Shown piece by piece: positions 24,878-33,032 of a DNA stretch of 64,000 nucleotides. The stretch is taken from positions 33,165 through 97,164 of the forward strand of contig NZ_JACHWJ010000012.1 of the NCBI RefSeq assembly GCF_014191305.1, given 5' to 3'. How positions within the stretch are numbered: position 1 is the stretch's first letter; every line of letters starts with the position of its first letter. Source of the DNA: Pseudoclavibacter helvolus (lineage in GTDB: Bacteria; Actinomycetota; Actinomycetes; Actinomycetales; Microbacteriaceae). Below the pieces are notes generated by a model. The model saw only the letters and a list, made by a program, of their open reading frames with translations. It made no database searches and was not told the DNA's origin. Both the position numbers and the translations under genes were made by a program.

Positions 24878-25734
24878 CCAAATCGCCCGCTGATGTAGTC
24901 CTCGGTGCGCTTGTCGGCCGGGTCTTCGAAGATCTTCGTCGTCTGGTCGTATTCGACGAGCACGCCGGTGCGGTCACCGCTCGTCTCATCGGCCAGTGCC
25001 GTGAAGAACGCCGTGCGATCTGCGATGCGGGCCGCTTGCTGCATGTTGTGCGTCACCACGACGATCGAGTACTCGCGTCGCAGATCGTGCATGAGATCTT
25101 CGATGCGGGTCGTCGCGATCGGATCCAGGGCGGAGCAGGGCTCATCCATGAGGATCACGTCCGGGCGCACGGCGATCGTGCGGGCGATGCAGAGACGCTG
25201 CTGCTGCCCACCGGAGAGCCCGAACGCGCTCTGCTTCAGCTTGTCTTTCACTTCGTTCCAGAGCGCCGCCTTCGTGAGCGCCTCTTCGACAAGGTCGTCC
25301 ATCGAGGACGGCTTCATGCCGACCACGCGCGGCCCATACGCAATGTTGTCGTAGATCGATTTGGGGAACGGGTTGGGCTTCTGGAAGACCATGCCGATAC
25401 GTCGGCGCACGGAGATCGCGTCGACGTCTTTCGCGTAGATGTCCTGCCCGTGGAAGAGGACTTTGCCCTCTACACGGGCTCCGTCGACGAGGTCGTTCAT
25501 ACGGTTCAGCGACCGGAGCAGCGTTGACTTGCCGCAGCCCGATGGGCCGATGAGGGCGGTGATCTCGTTCTTGCCGAAGGTGAGGTCCACGTTGGTCACG
25601 GCCCGGAACGAGCCGTAGTACACGTCCACGCCATGGCATTCGATGACCGGCTCGGGAACGGCGGGAATCTGGGGACGCTTGCGGGTTGCGATGTGCAGGC
25701 CGTCGGAGAGGTTGGTGGTGGCGTTTGTAGTCAT
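24874..25734 (-). CDS. pstB: Phosphate ABC transporter ATPase
   Basis: A 286-residue ABC ATPase with Walker [11 protein letters not shown]-loop FQKPNPFP, signature LSGGQQQR, Walker B VILMDEP and the switch His in [16 protein letters not shown] is diagnostic of PstB. It energises high-affinity phosphate import at the membrane with PstC and PstA. An extended N-terminus of about 28 residues precedes the ABC domain. It lies 13 bp after pstA and is coupled to the downstream regulator gene. A selective phosphate importer in an arsenic island lets cells acquire phosphate while limiting arsenate entry. Confidence 0.96.
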   Translation of the reverse strand: MTTNATTNLSDGLHIATRKRPQIPAVPEPVIECHGVDVYYGSFRAVTNVDLTFGKNEITALIGPSGCGKSTLLRSLNRMNDLVDGARVEGKVLFHGQDIYAKDVDAISVRRRIGMVFQKPNPFPKSIYDNIAYGPRVVGMKPSSMDDLVEEALTKAALWNEVKDKLKQSAFGLSGGQQQRLCIARTIAVRPDVILMDEPCSALDPIATTRIEDLMHDLRREYSIVVVTHNMQQAARIADRTAFFTALADETSGDRTGVLVEYDQTTKIFEDPADKRTEDYISGRFG

Positions 25735-25747
25735 GGTTGCCTCGCGT

Positions 25748-26653
25748 CTACCAGCGCTGCTGGAATCGGTTGCGGATGATGATGGCGATCGCGTTCATGG
25801 CGAGCAGGATCACGAGCAGGAGAATCGAGGCGGCGGACGCCAGCGTGTGGAACTCCTCTTGCGGTCTGCCGGTCCAGTTGAAGATCTGGATCGGCATGGT
25901 CGTGAACCCGCTGAGGAGCCCGTTCGGGTCGAAGCTCACGAAGACCAGGGCGCCCAGCAGCAGCAGCGGCGCGGCCTCACCGAGCGCTCGGGAGAGCGCC
26001 AAGATCGTTCCGGTCGCGATTCCCGGAACCGCCGCGGGCAGGGTCTGCCGGAACGCGGTTTGCACCTCGGATGCCCCCAACGCGATCGAGGCCTGCCGAA
26101 TGTCGAGGGGAACCGCTCGCAGCGCCTCACGCGTGGAGATGATGATGACCGGCAGGATGAGCAGGCCAAGGGCGAGCGCCCCACCGATGACGATGTTCTT
26201 GTCCCGCACGCCGATCAAGCTGAGTGCTGAGAGTGCCAGCAGGCCGTAGACGATGGACGGGACGGCGGCGAGGTTCTGCACGTTGAGCTCGATGAACCGA
26301 TTGAAGCGGTTCTTCTTGTCGGCGAACTCCTCGAGGTGGAGCGCCGCGGCCACCCCCAGGGGAATGGTGAGCACGGCGGTGACCGCGATAACCCAGATGG
26401 AGCCGAGGATCGCCGGGCGCGCGCCGGCGCGCTCCGGGTCCGAAGAGGGGTATTCCGTGATGAGGCCAGCATCGAGACGGCCCATGCCGTCGATGAAGGT
26501 CGTAACGATGAGGGTCACCAGGAAGCTGAGCGCGATGAAGAGGCAGATCCAGAGCAGGATGAGGAATGCGACCGAGCGTGGGCTGAGTTCTCCTCCCCGC
26601 ACGCGTCCAGCGATGGAGGGTCGGGTTCCGAGCGGGGCGAGTTTCGTGGACAT
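25748..26653 (-). CDS. pstA: Phosphate ABC transporter permease PstA
   Basis: A 301-residue permease with six membrane segments and the EAA-type loop ([24 protein letters not shown]). It forms the membrane channel with PstC. The ATG at 26653 shares a base with the TGA of pstC (TGATG), showing translational coupling; the reading frame continues upstream but only as non-hydrophobic sequence inside pstC. Length and topology are normal for PstA. Confidence 0.95.
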   Translation of the reverse strand: MSTKLAPLGTRPSIAGRVRGGELSPRSVAFLILLWICLFIALSFLVTLIVTTFIDGMGRLDAGLITEYPSSDPERAGARPAILGSIWVIAVTAVLTIPLGVAAALHLEEFADKKNRFNRFIELNVQNLAAVPSIVYGLLALSALSLIGVRDKNIVIGGALALGLLILPVIIISTREALRAVPLDIRQASIALGASEVQTAFRQTLPAAVPGIATGTILALSRALGEAAPLLLLGALVFVSFDPNGLLSGFTTMPIQIFNWTGRPQEEFHTLASAASILLLVILLAMNAIAIIIRNRFQQRW

Positions 26654-27606
26654 CAGTAGGCCTCTCGGAAGCGACGGACGATGCGAACGGCAACGGCGTT
26701 GATTAGCAACGTGAGCAGGAACAGCAGCAGGCCGACGGCGAAGAGGGTGTCGTATTCGATGGATCCGACCCGGGAGTCTCCCAGGGCGGCGTTCGCGATG
26801 AACCCGGTCATGGTTTGGCCCTGTTCGAGAGGACCGGTGACGATGCGTGCCTGGTTCCCGGCGGCAATGGCGACGATCATGGTTTCGCCGACGGCTCGGG
26901 AGATGCCGAGCACGACCGCCGCGATGATGCCGGACAGTGCGGCCGGGAACACAACCCGCAGGGTGGTCTGCATGCGGTTCGCTCCGAGGGCCGCCGATCC
27001 TTGACGCATGGCCTGTGGTACGGCGGACATGGAGTCTTCGCTGATGGAGGCGATGGTGGGAACGATCATGATCCCCATCACGATGCCGGCGGCGAGCACG
27101 CTGAACGCTTCCGTGGGCAGCTGCAGCCATTCGCGGAACACCCGTGCTTGCACGAACTGCAGGGCGAAGAGGCCGTAGACGACGGTGGGGACGCCGGCGA
27201 GCACTTCCAGGATGGGTTTCAGGATCCGTCGCCACTTGGGGCGGGCGTACTCAGAGAGGAATACCGCAGCGCCGAGGCCCATCGGGACCGCGACAGCGAG
27301 GGCGATCAGTGTCGTCCATGCGGTCGCGGTCAGGAGTGGAACGACGCCGAAAGAGGCGTCCGCGAATCGGGGAGCCCAGCGGGTACCGAAGAGGAACTCC
27401 CAAATGGGGACCTCGGTGAAGAATCCGATGGAGGGCACCAGGAGTGCGATGACGATACCGAAGGTGATGACGACCGCCAGTGACGCGGCAAGGCGCAGCG
27501 CGAGGCGGACCAGGCGTTCACCGGTTCGGCGGTTGCCGGAGCTGAGGACGGAGCGGGGAGCCCCCTGCTGGACAGTGGGCTCCCCAGAGGTGACGACGTT
27601 TGGCAC
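26653..27606 (-). CDS. pstC: Phosphate ABC transporter permease PstC
   Basis: A 317-residue permease with six membrane segments, the extracytoplasmic 'WEFLFGTRWAP' region typical of PstC and an EAA loop (GSAALGANRMQTTLRVVFPAAL). The GTG at 27606 follows AGGGACC and lies 28 bp after pstS; longer in-frame extension upstream overlaps the pstS coding end and is Ser/Arg-rich, so it is rejected. Partner of PstA in phosphate import. Confidence 0.95.
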   Translation of the reverse strand: MPNVVTSGEPTVQQGAPRSVLSSGNRRTGERLVRLALRLAASLAVVITFGIVIALLVPSIGFFTEVPIWEFLFGTRWAPRFADASFGVVPLLTATAWTTLIALAVAVPMGLGAAVFLSEYARPKWRRILKPILEVLAGVPTVVYGLFALQFVQARVFREWLQLPTEAFSVLAAGIVMGIMIVPTIASISEDSMSAVPQAMRQGSAALGANRMQTTLRVVFPAALSGIIAAVVLGISRAVGETMIVAIAAGNQARIVTGPLEQGQTMTGFIANAALGDSRVGSIEYDTLFAVGLLLFLLTLLINAVAVRIVRRFREAY

Positions 27607-27634
27607 GAAGGTCCCTAGTGGTGTCGTGGAGTTC

Positions 27635-28603
27635 TTAGGCCAGGGCGGCGAGTTCGTCCTGCGCGGTGGTGACCTGCTCGTCCGTGAGTGGCACGAAGAG
27701 TGCGTTGCCCGCGATGTCCGTGGAGTTGGCGACGTAGAAGTCAACGAAGGTCTTCACGGCCGGCTTGTCCGTGTAGGAGGCGTTTGCGACGTAGATGTAG
27801 AGCTCGCGGCCCAGCGGCTGGTAGCTGCCGTCCTGCACGGTCTCGTTGGTGGCAGCTACGCATCCGCTGCCGCCATCGATCTCGACGGCACGGACCGAGT
27901 CGGCGTTCTCTTCCACGTAGGAGAGGCCGAAGAAGCCGACGCCGCCCTTCGCGCCAGAGACGCCCTGGACGGTGATGTTGTCGTCCTCGGAGGGGCTGTA
28001 ATCGGTGCGGATCGCGCCCTCGTCGCCGTTGATGGCATCAGTGAAGTAGTCGAACGTGCCCGAGTCCGTGCCCGCGCCGAAGAGCGCGAGCGGCTCATCG
28101 GGGAATGACGGGTCGATCTGGTTCCAGCTGGTGACGCTGCCTTCGGCTTCCGGTCCCCACATGGTGGCGAGCTGTTCGACCGTCAGGCATGTTGCCCAGT
28201 CGTTCTCCGGGTTCACGACCACGGAGAGCCCATCGTTAGCCATGACGATCTCGGTGAACTCGATGCCATTGGCTTCACACTCGGCGATCTCCTCATCGGA
28301 GATAGCTCGCGAGGCGTTCGAGACGTCCGTTTCGCCGGCGCAGAACTTCGAGAAGCCGCCACCGGTGCCGCTGGTTGCGACCGTGACATTGATGCCGGGC
28401 TCGGTGTCGCGGAAGAGGTCAGCAGCAGCCTCCGTCAGCGGGGCAACGGTGGACGAGCCGTCGGTGGTCACGGAACCAGTCCCGGCACCCTCACCTTCCG
28501 ACGCGCTGCCGGAACCGCCCTGGCCCCCACATGCGGTCAGCACCAGGAGTGCGAGAGCAGCAACGGACGAGGCTCCAGCGAGTTTGAGCGACTTAGCAGT
28601 CAT
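27635..28603 (-). CDS. pstS: Phosphate-binding lipoprotein PstS
   Basis: A 322-residue lipoprotein: signal peptide with lipobox LTAC (Cys about residue 25), Gly/Ser-rich linker, then the binding protein with the phosphate-loop residues TTDGSSTV and ATSGTGGGF, and GAGTDSGTFDYF. The ATG at 28603 has GGAAGGATT upstream. It captures phosphate outside the membrane for PstCAB. It heads the operon pstS-pstC-pstA-pstB-regulator. A GCGGA-TGCG-TCCGC hairpin lies upstream of its ribosome site. Confidence 0.95.
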   Translation of the reverse strand: MTAKSLKLAGASSVAALALLVLTACGGQGGSGSASEGEGAGTGSVTTDGSSTVAPLTEAAADLFRDTEPGINVTVATSGTGGGFSKFCAGETDVSNASRAISDEEIAECEANGIEFTEIVMANDGLSVVVNPENDWATCLTVEQLATMWGPEAEGSVTSWNQIDPSFPDEPLALFGAGTDSGTFDYFTDAINGDEGAIRTDYSPSEDDNITVQGVSGAKGGVGFFGLSYVEENADSVRAVEIDGGSGCVAATNETVQDGSYQPLGRELYIYVANASYTDKPAVKTFVDFYVANSTDIAGNALFVPLTDEQVTTAQDELAALA

Positions 28604-28792
28604 TACAATCCTTCCAACGCGGACGCATCCGCAACGAGACGTGTAGGCCAGCCACGCTGACCAATGCATAGAAGCTCGTCTATATGAATTCGCGGTAAAC
28701 GCCGTCGGAGATGCTCAGGATGCCGCGTATCGACATCCATCGATGTGAAGCGGTAGAGTGTGTGCTGTCGATGATTCGTGCGGAGGATGCCG

Positions 28793-29164
28793 ATGACCAC
28801 CCCCCAGTTGCTGCCGCTTGCTGACGTGACTGCGTGCTGCGAGCCGCTCACGCATGAGTCCATCACGGCAGAAAATGCGCTCAGGCTCTCGAAGGTTCTG
28901 AAGGTCATCGCTGACCCGGCCCGGTTGCGGCTCATTTCGATGATCGCGGCGCAGGAGAAGGCGGAGGCGTGCGCGTGCGACCTCACGGAGCCGCTCGGGC
29001 TCGGGCAGCCCACCGTGTCCCACCACCTGAAGATCTTGGTCGAGGCGGGCATCCTCGCCCGCGAGAAGCGCGGTTCCTGGGCCTACTTCAGCCTCGTCCC
29101 CGGCGCACTCGACTCACTCGCCGCCCTCCTCACCAGCAACGAACTCGCCGGAGCGACCCGATGA
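28793..29164 (+). CDS. arsR: Arsenite-responsive ArsR repressor
   Basis: A 123-residue ArsR protein with a CC pair near the N-terminus (TACCEPL, about residues 13-16) and a second Cys cluster in EACACDLTEPL (about 55-65), the arrangement that forms a three-coordinate arsenite site in Corynebacterium-type ArsR. The HTH is in LGLGQPTVSHHLKILVEAGIL. The ATG at 28793 has GGAGG six nt upstream. It is co-translated with arsC (ATGA overlap). The dyad ACATC-N4-GATGT upstream (28733-28746) is a possible operator. Confidence 0.9.
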   Translation: MTTPQLLPLADVTACCEPLTHESITAENALRLSKVLKVIADPARLRLISMIAAQEKAEACACDLTEPLGLGQPTVSHHLKILVEAGILAREKRGSWAYFSLVPGALDSLAALLTSNELAGATR

Positions 29165-29568
29165 CCTCCACCCCCACGAACATCGTCTTCGTCTGCCAGA
29201 AGAACGGCGGCAAGTCCCAGATGGCCGCAGCGCTCATGCGTTCCGTGGCCGGCCCCGAGGTACACGTCACCTCAGCGGGCACCAAGCCCGGCGCCGCCCT
29301 CAACCAGCAGTCCGTGGACTCGCTCGCCGAGATCGGCGTGAGCGTCGGCGACGAGCACCCGAAGCAGCTCACGCCGGAGATGATCGACGCGGCCGACCTC
29401 ATCGTCGTGCTCGGCGCAGAAGCGCGCGTCCCCGAGACGCCTGGTGTGGAGATCGAGACGTGGATCACGGACGAGCCCTCCGAGCGCGGCATCGAAGGCA
29501 TGGAGCGCATGCGCCTCGTCCGCGACGACATCCGCGCCCGCGTCGAAGCCCTCCACGCACGAATCTAA
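29161..29568 (+). CDS. arsC: ArsC-family mycothiol-type arsenate reductase, C-x5-K P-loop
   Basis: A 135-residue LMW-phosphatase-fold protein with P-loop CQKNGGKSQ, in which the usual Arg of C-x5-R is Lys. Only the P-loop Cys is present, so it should depend on an external thiol such as mycothiol, as actinobacterial ArsC1-type enzymes do. The ATG overlaps the arsR stop by 4 bp. It is the fourth ArsC domain in this island. Activity as arsenate reductase is likely from context; the altered P-loop leaves some doubt. Confidence 0.85.
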   Translation: MTSTPTNIVFVCQKNGGKSQMAAALMRSVAGPEVHVTSAGTKPGAALNQQSVDSLAEIGVSVGDEHPKQLTPEMIDAADLIVVLGAEARVPETPGVEIETWITDEPSERGIEGMERMRLVRDDIRARVEALHARI

Positions 29569-29592
29569 CGAGCGCAGCCTCCAATCCGGGTC

Positions 29593-29673
29593 TTGACGTC
29601 GCCGCGGAAATCGAGCGATGATGTCCCTACGCAGATTTCCGCGCTCAAAAGGTCAGCCACCAGCTGACCTTTT
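29593..29673 (+). ncRNA. Candidate small RNA unit 1: promoter, hairpin, terminator
   Basis: TTGACG (29593-29598) with GATGAT (29617-29622) gives an 18-nt-spaced promoter-like pair. A 10-bp inverted repeat (CGCGGAAATC at 29603-29612, complement at 29634-29643) brackets the -10. A strong terminator follows at 29647-29673 (AAAAGGTCAGC, 5-nt loop, complement ending in TTTT). No credible reading frame is present. The terminator also serves the arsR-arsC transcript. Confidence 0.45.
29647..29673. terminator. Bidirectional intrinsic terminator after arsC
   Basis: 11-bp perfect stem AAAAGGTCAGC / GCTGACCTTTT with a CACCA loop; A and T tracts on both sides allow termination in either direction. Confidence 0.85.
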
Positions 29674-29690
29674 CTCGTTCCAGCACGACC

Positions 29691-29832
29691 TTGACGTCCC
29701 ACCGTCTTCACCCAGTACGTTGAAGATGCGAGGGACCGACACCCCACTGTTTGCGCCTATTTCCCACCTCCGGGATAGGATCGCCCTGGCGGTTCGCTCC
29801 GCCTAAGGCCAACCTCGCGGTTGGCCTTTTTT
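29691..29832 (+). ncRNA. Candidate small RNA unit 2: promoter, hairpin, terminator
   Basis: TTGACG (29691-29696) is followed 19 nt later by TACGTT (29716-29721), and a second -10-like TAGGAT lies at 29776-29781. Downstream are a GGCGG-N6-CCGCC hairpin (29788-29803) and a strong terminator at 29805-29832 (AAGGCCAAC, 6-nt loop, complement, six T). A short structured RNA of about 45 nt (from TAGGAT) or about 105 nt (from TTGACG) would result. Confidence 0.45.
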
Positions 29833-29895
29833 GGTGCCAGCTCGATCGGTGCAGGTCTTGAGGCGTGAGCGATGTCACCCAGTAGCTTCAAGATG
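29708..29895 (+). repeat. 21-nt imperfect direct repeat in units 2 and 3
   Basis: TCACCCAGTACGTTGAAGAT at 29708-29727 and TCACCCAGTAGCTTCAAGAT at 29875-29894 (a shared G follows each) match at 18 of 21 positions. Each lies 18 nt downstream of the C of a CTTGA element (29690, 29857), so the repeat is part of a longer modular unit. Confidence 0.7.
29805..29832 (+). terminator. Intrinsic terminator of unit 2
   Basis: Perfect 9-bp stem AAGGCCAAC / GTTGGCCTT, loop CTCGCG, followed by TTTTTT counting the stem end. Confidence 0.88.
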
Positions 29896-30145
29896 GGGCG
29901 CTCCACAGCAGAGTTGCAGCGTGACTGCCTTTCGAGCGATGATCGAGGCTCCGGGGGGCGTCTGTCCGAGCGTGGCAGCTTCGCAGGGTCGGCCCGAGAT
30001 CGTCTTGCGCCGAGCTGATGTCCGCTCGTACCGTGAGCATGGAACTGTGTGGTTGCCGAAAAGGCGTGAAACCCGCTACTTTCTTTCTGTATTGCTGATC
30101 CGTCTGCCTGCGGATTCGACGCCGACACCTCGTGTCGGCTTTTTT
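29858..30145 (+). ncRNA. Candidate small RNA unit 3: promoter, hairpin, terminator
   Basis: TTGAGG (29858-29863) and TAGCTT (29883-29888) repeat the 19-nt spacing of unit 2. About 200 nt follow with no gene, then an ATCCG-N8-CGGAT hairpin (30098-30115) and a strong terminator (30121-30145). Transcription could also start near 30090 from a weaker TGTATT element. The RNA assignment is inferred from structure only. Confidence 0.35.
30121..30145 (+). terminator. Intrinsic terminator of unit 3
   Basis: Perfect 8-bp stem GCCGACAC / GTGTCGGC, loop CTC, followed by six T. Confidence 0.88.
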
Positions 30146-30306
30146 CATGCCCGGGCACAGGCCGCCCTGCTGGCCCGCTCTTCTGTCATGCAGACGGAAG
30201 CCCCGAATTCACGAGCGCTCAGTGTCGAGCGTTCGACAAGCTCACCGTCCGTCCCGGGCGGTGAATCCTGGCGCACTCTCGTGCGCCGAACTCAGTGGAG
30301 GTCCAC

Positions 30307-30513
30307 ATGGTGAACCTGCTTCCTGAGCTCCTCGGCAAGGTGGACCCCACCGCGCTGCTGGTCATCCTGACCGGGCTCGCCCTGATCCTCATCGCGCTCG
30401 TCGCGGCGATCGTTCTGGGCGTGCTCTTCGGTCGTAGTGGTGTCCCGGCAAAGCGCGTGGTGGCGATCCTCCGCGCGATTGGCGACATGCTCGCCCGCGT
30501 CCCCCGCCGGTAG
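30307..30513 (+). CDS. Small single-helix membrane protein
   Basis: A 68-residue protein with one long hydrophobic helix (about residues 17-42, 'LLVILTGLALILIALVAAIV') and a basic C-terminal amphipathic segment (AKRVVAILRAIGDMLARVPRR). The ATG at 30307 has GGAGG five nt upstream. The basic amphipathic tail resembles small regulatory or toxin-like membrane peptides, but no family is recognised. It lies alone between the small RNA units and the cadmium cassette. Confidence 0.6.
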   Translation: MVNLLPELLGKVDPTALLVILTGLALILIALVAAIVLGVLFGRSGVPAKRVVAILRAIGDMLARVPRR

Positions 30514-30558
30514 CTCAAAAACGCATCCTCCTCTGAGTATGCAGGAGTCTGCCTTCAT

Positions 30559-30589
30559 GTGTCTCATAAGTAAACTGGTTTTGAGACAC
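30559..30589. repeat. 31-bp inverted repeat, resolvase res-subsite-like
   Basis: GTGTCTCA (30559-30566) and TGAGACAC (30582-30589) are perfect 8-bp arms around an AT-rich 15-bp centre (TAAGTAAACTGGTTT). Size, TGTCT-type arms and AT-rich centre resemble a serine-resolvase crossover subsite. Related TGTCTC-A4-C arms are found upstream of the resolvase gene at 62135. Confidence 0.5.
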
Positions 30590-30715
30590 CTGGTGAGGGT
30601 GCTGGCTGCAACGGTGCGCCGAGAGGAGTGCACCAGATGCCTACTGGTAGCGCCGACTGTTGCTGAGTTGCGTATTCAGCGGCTTCCGACTCTTCTCCCA
30701 ATGAATGGTGGGGAA

Positions 30716-30752
30716 CTGATCACCAATGATTGATCAGCGCTTGCTGTATAGT
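30716..30752 (+). promoter_or_regulatory. cmtR operator palindrome and -10 box
   Basis: CTGATCA (30716-30722) and TGATCAG (30731-30737) form a perfect 7-bp inverted repeat with an 8-nt centre. TATAGT (30747-30752) follows and ends 7 nt before the cmtR ATG at 30760, so the mRNA is leaderless. The palindrome overlaps the expected -35 position, which suits repression. Confidence 0.7.
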
Positions 30753-30759
30753 TCAGTAC

Positions 30760-31119
30760 ATGCTGACTATTGCTTCGCGCCTCGACGTCATGAACCGGCT
30801 CGGCCGGGCCATGGCGGACCCGACGCGCTCCCGGATCTTGATGACTCTGCTGAACGCCCCGAGCTATCCGGCCGTGCTCTCGCGCGAGCTGGAGCTGACC
30901 CGCTCGAACGTCTCGAACCACCTGACGTGCCTGCGTGACTGCGGGATCGTGGTCGCCGAGCCTGAGGGTCGCCAGACGCGCTACGAGATCGCTGACCCGC
31001 ATCTTGCGGCTGCGCTCGTCGCGCTCGTGGATGTGACGCTGGCGGTCGATGAGCACGCGCCGTGTGTGGACTCGTCGTGCACGGTGCCGGGCTGCTGCGG
31101 TACAGGGGCGGACGCGTGA
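30760..31119 (+). CDS. cmtR: CmtR-type Cd/Pb-sensing ArsR-family repressor
   Basis: A 119-residue ArsR-family protein closely resembling mycobacterial CmtR: MLTIASRLDVMNRLGRAMAD start, HTH in LELTRSNVSNHL, and the Cys pair in HLTCLRDCG that with a C-terminal Cys binds Cd(II) or Pb(II). The C-terminal tail is Cys-rich (PCVDSSCTVPGCC). The ATG at 30760 is chosen because TATAGT lies 7 nt upstream. It overlaps the P-type ATPase gene by 4 bp and should repress the whole downstream operon. Confidence 0.9.
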   Translation: MLTIASRLDVMNRLGRAMADPTRSRILMTLLNAPSYPAVLSRELELTRSNVSNHLTCLRDCGIVVAEPEGRQTRYEIADPHLAAALVALVDVTLAVDEHAPCVDSSCTVPGCCGTGADA

Positions 31120-33032
31120 GCGCGGCGTGTAGCTGCGAGCACGAGCCTGCCACTGCGGCGGAGGATGAGACCGAAGAGGTGGAGCGGCCCTGGTGGAGGG
31201 ACCGTGGGATCATGGTGCCGGTCTTCTCCGGTGTCGCGTTCCTGGCTGGTCTGATCCTTGAATGGTCCGGGCTCGAGATCCCGGCGCTCGTACTGTTCTG
31301 GATCGGCCTGCTGCTGGGCGCGTCGACGTTCACTCCTGGCGCGATTCGGAAGCTGTTCAAGGGCAAGCTCGGGATCGGGCTGCTGATGACGATCAGCGCG
31401 ATCGGCGCGGTCATCCTCGGCTATGTGGAGGAGGCCGCTGCTCTGGCGTTCTTGTACTCGATTGCTGAGGCGCTTGAGGACAAGGCGATGGACCGTGCCC
31501 GTGGCGGCCTGCGGGCGCTGCTGAAGCTCGTGCCGGAGACGGCGACCGTGCTGCAGAGTGGCGTCTCTGCGCAGGTGCCGGCGAGGGAGTTGACGGTCGG
31601 CCAGGTCATGGTGGTCCGCCCGGGCGAACGGATCGCAACCGACGGGATCGTCCGCTCTGGCCGCTCAAGCCTGGACACCTCGGCGATCACCGGGGAGTCG
31701 ATCCCCGTCGAGGTCGAGCCCGGGGACGCGGTGTCGGCCGGCGCGATTAACAGCTCCGGCGTGCTGGAGGTCGAGGCGACCGCGGCCGGTACCGATAACT
31801 CGCTTACGACGATCGTGGAGTTGGTCGAGAAAGCGCAGACGGAGAAGGGCGAGCGTGCGCGTCTCGCGGACCGGATCGCCCGCCCGCTCGTACCCGGTGT
31901 GCTGATTCTCGCAGCGCTCGTCGCGATCATTGGGTCACTGCTGGGCGACCCGGAGGTATGGATCACTCGTGCGCTCGTCGTGCTGGTAGCGGCCTCTCCG
32001 TGCGCGCTGGCGATCTCGGTGCCGTTGACGGTCGTTGCCGCGATCGGCGCGGCGAGCAAGTTCGGCGTGATCATCAAGTCCGGCGCGGTCTTCGAGCGCT
32101 TCGGCACGGTCCGGCACGTCGCGGTCGACAAGACCGGCACCCTGACCCGTAACGAGCCCGCGGTCACCGCGGTCCTCACTGCGAACGGCATTGCCGAGGA
32201 GCAGGCGCTGGCTTGGGCGGCGGCTCTGGAGCAGCACAGCACGCATCCCCTTGCGGCGGCGATCACCGCTGCAGCCCCGGGTGTTCCCGTGGCCGCGGAT
32301 GTGACCGAGCAGGCCGGGCACGGCATCGACGGCACCGTCGATGGCGCTCGTATCACGGTCGGCAGCCCCCGCTGGCTCGACGCCGGCGAGCTCGGCGACC
32401 GGGTTGCAGGGCTTGAGGAGCAGGGCATGACTGTCGTGATCGTGCACCGCGACGAGGCACCGGTCGCGGCGATCGGCGTCCGCGACGAGCTGCGTCCGGA
32501 AGTCCCCGAGGTGGTCCGCACGCTTGCGGATCAGGGCGTCGGCATGACGATGCTCACCGGGGACAACGCCCGCACCGCTCGTGCGCTGGCTGCGCAGGCC
32601 GGGATCGCTGATGTGCGCGCGGAGCTGCGCCCTGAGGACAAGGCGACCGCGATCGGCGAGTTGTCGAAGGCGGGATCGGTCGCGATGATCGGTGACGGCA
32701 TCAACGACGCCCCGGCCCTGGCGTCCGCGGACATCGGCATCGCGATGGGAGCGACCGGCTCCGATGCGGCGATCGAGTCTGCGGACGTGGCCTTCACGGG
32801 TCATGATCTGCGGCTCATCCCGCGGGCGTTCGATCACGCGCGGCGGGGCCGGCGGATCATCAACCAGAACATCATCCTGTCCCTGCTGATCATCACCGCA
32901 CTGCTCCCGCTCGCGCTCTTCGGGGTCCTGGGGCTCGCGGCTGTCGTCCTGGTCCACGAGGTCGCGGAGGTCATCGTGATCCTCAACGGCCTGCGCGCCG
33001 CACGCACCCGCACACCACGAATGGAAAGCTGA
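31116..33032 (+). CDS. cadA: Cadmium/zinc/lead P1B-type ATPase
   Basis: A 638-residue P-type ATPase without an N-terminal HMA domain; the first residues carry a short Cys/His element (CSCEHEP). Motifs: transmembrane SPC (about residues 294-296), phosphorylation site DKTGTLT (Asp about 338), HP motif in STHPLAAAI, and GDGINDAPA (about 526). SPC in place of CPC occurs in Cd/Co-type actinobacterial ATPases such as CtpG. It exports divalent metal from the cytoplasm. GTG start overlapping the cmtR stop; TGATG coupling to cadD. Confidence 0.92.
   Translation: MSAACSCEHEPATAAEDETEEVERPWWRDRGIMVPVFSGVAFLAGLILEWSGLEIPALVLFWIGLLLGASTFTPGAIRKLFKGKLGIGLLMTISAIGAVILGYVEEAAALAFLYSIAEALEDKAMDRARGGLRALLKLVPETATVLQSGVSAQVPARELTVGQVMVVRPGERIATDGIVRSGRSSLDTSAITGESIPVEVEPGDAVSAGAINSSGVLEVEATAAGTDNSLTTIVELVEKAQTEKGERARLADRIARPLVPGVLILAALVAIIGSLLGDPEVWITRALVVLVAASPCALAISVPLTVVAAIGAASKFGVIIKSGAVFERFGTVRHVAVDKTGTLTRNEPAVTAVLTANGIAEEQALAWAAALEQHSTHPLAAAITAAAPGVPVAADVTEQAGHGIDGTVDGARITVGSPRWLDAGELGDRVAGLEEQGMTVVIVHRDEAPVAAIGVRDELRPEVPEVVRTLADQGVGMTMLTGDNARTARALAAQAGIADVRAELRPEDKATAIGELSKAGSVAMIGDGINDAPALASADIGIAMGATGSDAAIESADVAFTGHDLRLIPRAFDHARRGRRIINQNIILSLLIITALLPLALFGVLGLAAVVLVHEVAEVIVILNGLRAARTRTPRMES

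Noticed and set aside
29618..29806. Short plus-strand frame starting ATGATG after arsC
   Set aside because: It runs through a strong terminator, lacks a ribosome site and has no folded-protein character.
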